Shown here in pieces: positions 20,662-27,435 of a stretch of DNA of 27,435 bases. Origin of the DNA: Welwitschia mirabilis (lineage: Eukaryota; Gnetophyta; Gnetopsida; Welwitschiales); NCBI GenBank assembly GCA_051453625.1, contig JBOZIK010000001.1:284825313-284852747 (forward strand), given 5' to 3'. Under the pieces are notes generated by a model, which was not told the origin of the DNA, ran no database searches, and saw nothing but the letters and a program-made list of their open reading frames with translations. A program made the position numbers and the translations under genes. The number at the start of each line of letters is the position of its first letter. Position 1 is the stretch's first letter.

Positions 20662-22003
20662 CTAAGTCACTGTCACCACACTCTTATTGACACTATCCCA
20701 TACCCTTGGCGCTGTCTTTGTAACCATGCAATATTCCATGCCTTTCAATGGGTGATAAAGTTATCACTGCCTCCTGTAAATTGTAGCACACATCCATCAA
20801 TTGGCATGAATTGTCCCTTTTGAATGTTCCCATACTTTGGTTAAAGTGACACACTACACATGCATGATTAATCTATTAATCCAAGGTAATTATTTATTTA
20901 CACATAATGTGCTTATTAAAGATCTATAACTTAGCAACTACAATGCCACCCTCCACTCTCAAGAGGAGCTACACAATCTTCTACTACTTTTTGCCACTCA
21001 AGTTAGTGAAGACAGTCACTTGTTCTCTTCCTTAGCTGATCCTTGTTCAACCCTCACCTTGGCATGTTGTAAGGCTTATTATTGTGTTCATTTCCCATTG
21101 TAATCAAAAAATATTGGTGCAACCCTTTCCAATGACCTAAATTTATATGCCCTAATCTTAATTAAATATGAAGGCTTTGTCCCTTGATGTGTTATGTCAT
21201 CTTCATCATATCTATCCTTGGGGACAGATAAGCAAGTGCTGTACATATTTATAGTAGGAATCATGGGCAATATCTCTTATTTTCATACATTCATGGAGTA
21301 TTCTATCCACAATGAATAAGATTAATACAACCCACTTGCATAATTGGTTTTTGAAGTCTTCGCAAGAATGAGGTCTATCCTCTTCCCTACGCTACATATT
21401 TACCTCCATCATTTCCCAAGATGAGAGAGCAGATATAAAGTTGTCAATTTTGTATCCTCATTGAAGACAGATGTACTAATTAGCTTGATTAAGCTAATCA
21501 TTAGCCTGGGATCCTTCTGTTACTTTATTCAGGTGGTACTCCCTTTTCCCCCACATAATGAATATGCATCTGCATCTGAAGCTATTAAAGGGAGGTTCTA
21601 AATATACAATCTTGAAGGAAGGGTTCTAAATATACAGTCTTGGCTCCTCACCAGGTTCCCCCTTCCGTCTTGTGTGTTTGCATGGTAAATACTAAGACCA
21701 TATTTTTCAGCTGGTTAAAAATAAAGTGGTCCCTATTGGTGTTGTTAAAATTTGCAATAGACATTTACAACACACTATGTGCACACACGCGCGATGTTAA
21801 GAGCAAGAAACATCTCTTTTATTACTTCTTTCATGTATCATGATTATATCATGTATCATTCCTAGTAAGATGGCCTAAATTGGAGTATTACGAAGCTTAC
21901 ATTAAAGGATGTTTATCAGAACTAGGATTAAAAGAGAAAGTCTATTGTATAATTGTTATTCAATAACGTGAATAATTTAAAGAACTTCTTTGTCTAGGAG
22001 AGC
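20662..22003. other. unassigned DNA
   Basis: No convincing gene. A 60-codon minus frame at 21088-21270 has a protein-like composition but no splice site in a useful phase. A short direct duplication (ttctaaatataca-tcttg) lies at about 21594-21642. Confidence 0.4.
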
Positions 22004-22069
22004 ATGCTTCTATTGCCTTTTCTTTTAGGTTAAAAACGTTAACCCTAACTTCCAGAACTTTCTAGATGA
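22004..22069 (-). mobile_element. copia LTR fragment (element C)
   Basis: Matches the outer end of the intact LTR at 24766-25032 (shared block ctaacttccagaactttcta). It ends at 22069, exactly where the integrase fragment begins. Relative to the other copy it lacks about 10 bases (tttatataga on plus), which contain the TATA box. Similarity fades below 22004, so most of the LTR is gone or has diverged. Confidence 0.6.
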
Positions 22070-22352
22070 CCCATTACCTTGCGGTGTGCCTGGAGGGGTA
22101 CGAATGTGATGAATTTCCTTGCTGTTACAAAACTCCACAAAAGCCTTGGAGGTATACTCCCCTCTATTATCAGTAAGCAAACATTTCAAACTTAAACCTA
22201 TTTGCCTTTCAACCCTAGTAATAAATATTTTAAATATCCCTAGAACTTCATCTTTAGATTTCAACATGTACACCCAAACCTTCCATGTACAATCATCAAT
22301 GAACGTCACAAAATATGAAGGACCGCCAAGAGAAACAGGATTCATAGGCCCA
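22070..22352 (-). pseudogene. copia integrase fragment fused to LTR (element C)
   Basis: Minus-strand integrase core. It has GPMNPVSLGG at the start, then FVTFIDDCTWKVWVYMLKSK, the second catalytic Asp in LLTDNRGEYTSKAF (here NRG instead of NGG), and IHHIRTPPGTPQGNG. It stops there, two residues before the catalytic Glu seen in the neighbouring copy, and joins LTR sequence directly. Reverse transcriptase and RNase H are absent. The upstream side is cut by a 3-N join at 22353. It is a dead fragment of a Ty1-copia polyprotein. Confidence 0.8.
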
Positions 22353-22355
22353 NNN
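22353..22355. other. 3-N assembly join
   Basis: Three unknown bases. On the minus strand they link the start of a reverse-transcriptase domain (element B) to the middle of an integrase (element C). That is the wrong order for one polyprotein, so this is a join between two element copies or a misassembly. Confidence 0.9.
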
Positions 22356-23777
22356 CCACCAAATCCCATGTATTATTTTGTTTTAAGGATTTCCACTCAT
22401 CCTCCATGGCTACCTTCCACTTGACAGCATCAAAACAAGAGTGAGCTTCTCTGACTGTTTTTGGTTCTCCACGATCACTATAAAGTACATAATTCAATGA
22501 AGGAGAATATCTATCAGGTGGATGTGAAATTCTGATAGATCTCCTTATCCAACGAGATGTATCCATAGGTTGTTCCTCCTCTACCTGTTCTTCATCTAAA
22601 GACATTTCATTATTGTCTGAAATTCCAATTTCAGGAGCAATTTCAGGAGCCTCCTCTTCTTGCTCCTCCTCTTGCTCTTCACCTGATTCATCTTTCACCT
22701 TGTGAGACTAATGCAACGAAACAAAATCGTTGTCTGCTTGATTCTTATCCTGCAAATTATAAAACATTACATGTTCTCTAAACTTGACATCTCGTAACAT
22801 CTCAAACCGTTTAGTCTCATGATCCCACAGTCTATAGCCTAAAGCGTCCTCTCCATAGCCAACAGATATGCATTGTTTGGCCCTTCCCTACAATTTAGTT
22901 CTATTTTCCTTTTGGATATGCATATAAGCTTCACACCAAAAACTCTTAAATGTTTATAGGAGACATTTTTACCTTTCCATAGGATTTCTGGAACACCATG
23001 GAGAGAGGAATGAGGCGATCTATTCATCAATTAAGTAGCTATCACCACTGTTTCTTCCCAAAAGGATTTGGACAAGCCTGCACCTGCAACAATGGACCTG
23101 GCTCGTTCTAGCAGTGTCCTATTGCATCTTTCAGCAACCCCATTTTCTTGCTGTGTACCTGGAAGGGTATGAATGTGATAAATGCCCTTGCTATTACAAA
23201 ACTCTGCAAAAGCCTTGGAGGTATACTCCCCTCCATTGTCAATAAGCAAACATTTCAACCTTAAACCTGCTTGCGTTTCAACATTGGAAACAAATGTTTT
23301 AAATATCCCTAGGACTTCATCTTTAGATTTGAATATGTACACCCATACCTTTCGTGTACAATCATTAATGAACGTCACAAAATATAAAAGAATCGCCAAG
23401 AGAAACAGGATTTATAGGCCCACAAATATCAAAATAGACTAATTCCAATTTATTTTTCTTTCTATTATCCACGTCCCTACAAAGATTAACTCTTCTTAAC
23501 TTTCCAATGAAATAGTCTTTACAAAATCTGTTGGAGTATGAGAAAATGCAAGAATAAGAGATTGAGACTGTAATACCTTGAAACCAGAGTTACTAATATG
23601 TCCAAGACATCTGTGCCAAACATCAACATCCTCAGTATCTGAAACTACAACAACTACACTACAAGCATTGGCTTCTAATGTGTATATGCTACCCTCCTTT
23701 TTGCCTTGGAAAATCGTCATAATCCCTATAGTAATTCTCAATAGCCTCCACCACATGAGAAATTCAAGCCCAGATCA
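22356..23777 (-). pseudogene. Ty1-copia pol fragment: pre-integrase, integrase, RT start (element B)
   Basis: Minus strand, in order: pre-integrase zinc-binding region (23496-23756, VWHRCLGHISNSGFKVL); integrase core (to 23031) with first Asp in the 'YFDICGP' segment near 23430, second Asp in LLIDNGGEYTSKAF and Glu in NGVAERCNRTLL, with exactly 35 residues between the last two (D35E); integrase C-terminal part (22700-23030, NRSPHSSLHGVPEILWKGK then YRLWDHETKRFEMLRDV); an acidic Glu-rich linker; and the start of the reverse-transcriptase domain (WKSLKQNNTWDLV). Frameshifts and stops separate the pieces. The gag-protease side is cut at 23777 by an unrelated LTR, and the RT side at 22355. It cannot encode a working polyprotein. 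Confidence 0.88.
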
Positions 23778-23778
23778 T

Positions 23779-23820
23779 TCTGTTGTGTGACTTTGTACCA
23801 GTCTTTTTTTGGCTGCGTCA
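23779..23820 (+). mobile_element. truncated 5' LTR end of TRIM-like element
   Basis: The last 42 bases match the end of the LTR at 24138-24591 (tctgttg...ttggctgcgtca). They are followed, as there, by two bases and a primer-binding site. The rest of this LTR is missing at the junction with copia element B. Confidence 0.7.
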
Positions 23821-24137
23821 AATGGTATCAAAGCCAGAAAAGATCCTGTGGATGAAAGCTAAGTGAGGAAGATCTACTTATTAAAGGATAAAAGCTTGCT
23901 TTGAGGAAAGGAGACTTTTACAGCTTGGAAGAATGGCAGAGGAGGCCATGAAAGCAGGAAGTTTGCCTTGTATTTGTTGGCATGGAGATCATGGAACATA
24001 GACCAGCGAAGAGGGGTCCAATGGTGAAGGATCCAATGGTCCGCAGGAAGAGCCTGCCTCCATGTGTATGATTGCGTTATCAGTGCATTGTGACTTCTTT
24101 TCGCTCGAGGATGAGCTCATTTTTGAGAGAGGGCGTT
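23821..24137 (+). mobile_element. TRIM-like internal region
   Basis: Only about 317 bp separate the two LTR copies. It starts with a primer-binding site, includes a short ATG-led stretch (ATGGCAGAGGAGGCC...) that stops quickly, and ends with a Ty3-gypsy-style pre-LTR segment (cgctcgaggatgagctcatt) and a purine-rich tract (gagagaggg). No gag or pol domain is present, so the element would depend on proteins from elsewhere. The size and layout fit a terminal-repeat retrotransposon in miniature. An alternative is a normal gypsy element with a large internal deletion. Confidence 0.6.
23823..23835 (+). promoter_or_regulatory. primer-binding site (initiator Met tRNA type)
   Basis: TGGTATCAAAGCC, close to the TGGTATCAGAGC primer-binding site widely used by plant LTR retrotransposons, two bases after the LTR's terminal CA. 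Confidence 0.75.
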
Positions 24138-24591
24138 TGATGCAGGAGCATCCATTTCAAATATTTCTTGAAATTAGTAAATGATAGAGAAGTTTTAGGG
24201 CCTTAAAGAAAATGTTATAGAGGATGTGGACTCCTTTTCTTGTAACTCCTCCTTATTGTAATTATTATCTAGAAAGGAGATGAAGGGAAGCCTAAGGGAT
24301 TCTTTATGAAATATAGAGAGGTGTCTGGGTTCATTGAATCTAGAGTTTTATTTAGGGGTTGATTACTTGTTTATTAAGAAAGCTTATTTATAAATTGAAG
24401 CGAAATGTTAAAAGAAAGGTATTGCCTACTCGTTTGCCTCGGTTTAGCAAGGGACTGGGAACCACTTTGTCTATCTTATTTTTCTTATAATGGCTTTCAA
24501 TGTTTGGATTTAAATAACCCTTTTTTTAATATCTCTGTACAATGTTTGCTCTGTTGCATGACTCTGTAGTAGCTTTCTTTTGGCTGCGTCA
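24138..24591 (+). mobile_element. LTR of TRIM-like element
   Basis: About 454 bp from TGATGCAGGAGC to TTGGCTGCGTCA, with TG...CA ends. It is preceded by a purine-rich tract and followed two bases later by a primer-binding site. The start could instead be the TG at 24141. It is flanked by internal-type sequence on both sides, so it sits inside a tandem LTR-internal-LTR-internal array. Confidence 0.65.
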
Positions 24592-24765
24592 AATGGTATC
24601 AAAGCCAGAAAAGATTCTGTGGAAGAAAGCCAAGCGAGGAAGATCTACTTATTGAAGAATAAAAGCTTGCTTTGAGGAAAAGGGACTTTTGCGACTTAGA
24701 GAAATGGCAGAGGAGGGAGTTTGCCTTGTATTTGTTGCCATGGAAATCATGGGAGATAAACCAGT
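24592..24765 (+). mobile_element. second copy of TRIM-like leader, interrupted
   Basis: A repeat of 23821-about 23990: same primer-binding site, same 'ggaagatctacttatt' and 'aaaagcttgctttgaggaaa' blocks and same ATGGCAGAGGAGG start, with a deletion of about 16 bases after it. It ends abruptly at 24765, where the copia LTR begins. Confidence 0.75.
24594..24606 (+). promoter_or_regulatory. second primer-binding site
   Basis: TGGTATCAAAGCC, identical to 23823-23835, two bases after the LTR end at 24591. Confidence 0.75.
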
Positions 24766-25032
24766 TGTTGGAAAATGCAGCAGAGCAAAAACACAATGCA
24801 AACATCAAGACACCACATTTACATGGAAAACCCTAATGTGGGGAAAAACCATGGAAGCAATGCAGAGCTCTCTTATTTGAATGAAAAAAAGGCAAGGACA
24901 GAGATCGTCCTCAATAGCCAATATTACAACTCTTGGCTTCCACATTTTCATATTCCATGCCTCTATTCCCTTTATATAGATTTTCTTTTAGGGTAGAAAC
25001 GCTAACCCTAACTTCCAGAACTTTCTAGATCA
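24766..25032 (-). mobile_element. copia LTR (element A), complete
   Basis: 267 bp with TG...CA termini. Read on the minus strand it begins TGATCTAGAAAGTTCTGG, has a TATA box (TATATAAA, plus coordinates 24971-24978), and further on the motif GGGTTTTCCATGTAAATG typical of the transcribed end of plant copia LTRs. It ends TTTTCCAACA. It lies in 3'-LTR position relative to the minus-strand integrase/gag sequence beyond 25033. It abuts TRIM leader sequence at 24765, consistent with insertion into that element. Confidence 0.75.
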
Positions 25033-25069
25033 CCCCATTATCTTGCGGTGTGCCTGGAGGGGTATGAAT
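25018..25069 (+). repeat. gap-flank duplicate 2, left copy
   Basis: These 52 bases span the LTR-integrase junction and recur at 25717-25768 with one difference. They directly abut the N run, as with the other two gaps. Confidence 0.9.
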
Positions 25070-25716
25070 NNNNNNNNNNNNNNNNNNNNNNNNNNNNNNN
25101 NNNNNNNNNNNNNNNNNNNNNNNNNNNNNNNNNNNNNNNNNNNNNNNNNNNNNNNNNNNNNNNNNNNNNNNNNNNNNNNNNNNNNNNNNNNNNNNNNNNN
25201 NNNNNNNNNNNNNNNNNNNNNNNNNNNNNNNNNNNNNNNNNNNNNNNNNNNNNNNNNNNNNNNNNNNNNNNNNNNNNNNNNNNNNNNNNNNNNNNNNNNN
25301 NNNNNNNNNNNNNNNNNNNNNNNNNNNNNNNNNNNNNNNNNNNNNNNNNNNNNNNNNNNNNNNNNNNNNNNNNNNNNNNNNNNNNNNNNNNNNNNNNNNN
25401 NNNNNNNNNNNNNNNNNNNNNNNNNNNNNNNNNNNNNNNNNNNNNNNNNNNNNNNNNNNNNNNNNNNNNNNNNNNNNNNNNNNNNNNNNNNNNNNNNNNN
25501 NNNNNNNNNNNNNNNNNNNNNNNNNNNNNNNNNNNNNNNNNNNNNNNNNNNNNNNNNNNNNNNNNNNNNNNNNNNNNNNNNNNNNNNNNNNNNNNNNNNN
25601 NNNNNNNNNNNNNNNNNNNNNNNNNNNNNNNNNNNNNNNNNNNNNNNNNNNNNNNNNNNNNNNNNNNNNNNNNNNNNNNNNNNNNNNNNNNNNNNNNNNN
25701 NNNNNNNNNNNNNNNN
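25070..25716. other. assembly gap (647 N)
   Basis: Unknown bases. Because both edges repeat the same 52 bp, the LTR at 24766-25032 may in reality run straight into the integrase at 25733, making one element. Confidence 0.99.
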
Positions 25717-25768
25717 GAACTTTTTAGATCACCCCATTATCTTGCGGTGTGCCTGGAGGGGTATGAAT
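25717..25768 (+). repeat. gap-flank duplicate 2, right copy
   Basis: Partner of 25018-25069. It contains the last 16 bases of the LTR (to 25732) and the start of the integrase fragment. Confidence 0.9.
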
Positions 25769-26139
25769 GTGACGAATTCCCTTGCTATTACAAAACTGTA
25801 CAAAAGCCTTAGAGGTATACTCCTCTCCATTGTCAGTAAGCAAACATTTCAACTTTAAACCTATCTGCGTTTCAACCCTGGTAACAAATGTTTTAATATC
25901 CCTAGGATTTCAGCTTTAGATTTCAACATGTACACCCAAACCTTCCGTGTACAATCATCAGTGAATGTCACAAAATATAAAGAACTACCAAGAGAAACAA
26001 GATTCATAGGCCCACAAACATCAGAATAGACTAATTCCAATTTAGTCTTCCTTCTATTATCCAAGTCTCTACGAAAATCAGTTCTTCTTGACTTTCCAAC
26101 TAAACAGTCTTTACAAAAATTTTGTTGGAGTGTGAGAAA

Positions 26140-26258
26140 ATGCAGGAATAAGAGATTGAGACTGTAATACCTTTAAACCAGAGTTACCAATATGTCTAGG
26201 ACATCTGTGTCAAACATCGGCGTCCTCTATATCTGAAACTATAGCAACTACACCACAA
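26140..26258 (+). repeat. gap-flank duplicate 3, left copy
   Basis: 119 bases identical to 26359-26477 except for one position (tatgtct versus taggtct). They end exactly at the gap. The sequence is copia pre-integrase region. Confidence 0.92.
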
Positions 26259-26358
26259 NNNNNNNNNNNNNNNNNNNNNNNNNNNNNNNNNNNNNNNNNN
26301 NNNNNNNNNNNNNNNNNNNNNNNNNNNNNNNNNNNNNNNNNNNNNNNNNNNNNNNNNN
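26259..26358. other. assembly gap (exactly 100 N)
   Basis: Exactly 100 Ns, the conventional placeholder for a gap of unknown size, flanked by duplicated sequence. Confidence 0.99.
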
Positions 26359-26477
26359 ATGCAGGAATAAGAGATTGAGACTGTAATACCTTTAAACCAG
26401 AGTTACCAATAGGTCTAGGACATCTGTGTCAAACATCGGCGTCCTCTATATCTGAAACTATAGCAACTACACCACAA
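26359..26477 (+). repeat. gap-flank duplicate 3, right copy
   Basis: Partner of 26140-26258. It continues without interruption into the protease region of the same element. Confidence 0.92.
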
Positions 26478-27435
26478 GCATTGGCTTCTAATGTGTACAT
26501 GCTACCCTACTTTTTACCTTGCAAAATTGTCATAATCCCTTTTAATAATTCTCCAACAGCCTCCATCACTTGGGAAATTCAAGCCTAGATCATCCAACTG
26601 CGTGACAGAGATCAACTTCTTAGTCACCTCTGGAATATGTCGAACAATTTTTATGGCAACTTTCGGCATCCTTAGTCGCTAAACAATGCCGCCTATTCCA
26701 ACAACTGTCAATGGTTTCCCATTGGTAGCATACACAACATCAGAAGAAATAGCACAATATGATGTAAAGATGGAACAATCAGAGCAAATATGAAAGGAGG
26801 CACCTGTGTCAATCAACCACACATCCTTGCCATGTTCCTCTATCAGGAAGGCACAAGGTTTAGATACAAAGAAACTAACATCTTCTTCAGCTTCATTCAC
26901 CTGAGGAGAGGACTTTTTTGATTTTCCTTGCATAGCAGTCTTTTTGTCTGTGGCTCTTTTTCTTGCAAAACCAACGTTCCATATTCCTAGTACGAGACAT
27001 GCCTCTGCTTTTATATCTCCCCCTACTTTGCTTACATTTTTGGTTCCTACCTTTGTTTTCAGCCACAAAGGCACCTTTAGTTGTCCATGCTTCATTCAAT
27101 CTACCCTCAGAAACTTGAAGTGCAAAAACAACCTGTTCAAAAGTCATACAGGTAATATTCATGGATGTAATGGTTAAAGTCACTACTGCAGACCATGAAT
27201 CTGGCAGAGACTCCAAAAGAGCATAAGATTTCACCAAATCTGGAATAACAATTTTGTATTCTTCTAACTTAACTAGATTACCCATCATCTCATCTAGGTG
27301 ATCTTGCAAAGGAACTTCATGTCTTTTCTTCGCTTTGAAAACCTTTTGATAAATGTGAAGAGTATTTAAACCAAAAGCTTTATCAAACCTATTTCTCAAA
27401 GTTTGCCAAGGATCATGAGGCTCCATGTCATATTT

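Larger units (their letters stand above)
25733..27435 (-). pseudogene. Ty1-copia gag-protease-integrase derivative lacking RT (element A)
   Basis: Minus strand, entering from beyond the window edge. Gag comes first (26893-27426): a UBN2-type core, then a zinc knuckle, WFCKKKSHRQKDCYARK, whose first Cys is replaced. Aspartic protease follows, with DVWLIDTGASFHIC at about 26795-26830 (DTGA catalytic motif). The pre-integrase region (26360-26480) has its His-finger start broken by a stop. The integrase core has ELVYSDVCGPMN (first Asp) in 25861-26064 and the second Asp in a 'LTDNGEEYTSK' segment near 25825. The integrase stops after 'TPQDNG' at 25733 and joins the LTR. The catalytic Glu, reverse transcriptase and RNase H are missing. 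Gag and protease lie in different frames, shifted near an A-rich tract at about 26920-26935. A 100-N gap interrupts it. Confidence 0.85.

Noticed and set aside
21088-21270. 60-codon minus-strand frame as first exon of the split gene
   Set aside because: The composition is plausible, but no GT lies in the phase needed to join the exon at 19876-20010.
23182-23442. Plus-strand frames of 70-101 codons at 22119-22424, 23182-23442 and 23578-23790
   Set aside because: They are antisense shadows of the copia integrase. The similar shadows recur in each copy.
1-27435. tRNA, rRNA and CRISPR arrays
   Set aside because: No cloverleaf with an intact T-loop, no conserved rRNA blocks and no regularly spaced repeats were seen on reading both strands.

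Overview
The window looks like a piece of a large, repeat-rich seed-plant nuclear genome. Evidence: it is AT-rich with long gene-free stretches, plant-type GT-AG introns, Ty1-copia retrotransposon remnants, a Ty3-gypsy-like LTR terminus, a plant hAT (DUF659) transposase relic and a miniature LTR element with an initiator-Met-tRNA-type primer site. Sparse genes and long introns would suit a gymnosperm, but I cannot fix the species. There are no bacterial operons and no CRISPR array.

Layout. 1-2002: unrecognised DNA plus a 971-N gap. 2180-9730: gene-free AT-rich DNA holding a diverged tandem duplication, GT/AC microsatellites and one LTR terminus (TGTAACACCC on the minus strand, ending at 4249). 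9981-13129 (-): the only convincing host gene, a split gene of unknown function. I assembled it by hand from six phase-compatible exons around one 1.1-kb acidic exon. A further coding-like exon at 19876-20010 fits the same phase and would make the hAT relic intronic. 13944-13979: G-quadruplex motif. 14600-17165 (-): hAT transposase pseudogene with an internal 209-bp tandem duplication. 17940-18685: candidate non-autonomous DNA transposon. 19135-19470: possible retroposon with an A-rich tail. 20500-20661 (-): orphan coding-like ORF. 22004-27435: nest of copia and miniature LTR elements.

The retroelement nest is the most informative part. On the minus strand there is one copia fragment that runs from integrase into reverse transcriptase (22356-23777). 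There are also two fragments (ending at 22070 and at 25033/25733) in which integrase stops just before its catalytic Glu and is fused to the LTR. The shared junction suggests a propagated gag-protease-integrase derivative that lacks reverse transcriptase. Between them lies an LTR / primer site / ~317 bp / LTR / primer site structure (23779-24765) that looks like a TRIM in a partial tandem array.

Quality warning. All three long N gaps are flanked by near-identical copies of the same 52-119 bp sequence, each pair differing at one base. These are probably unmerged contig ends rather than biological duplications. A 3-N join at 22353 also makes an impossible protein order. I found no clearly novel biological system. 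The RT-less copia family and the unidentified split gene are the best leads.
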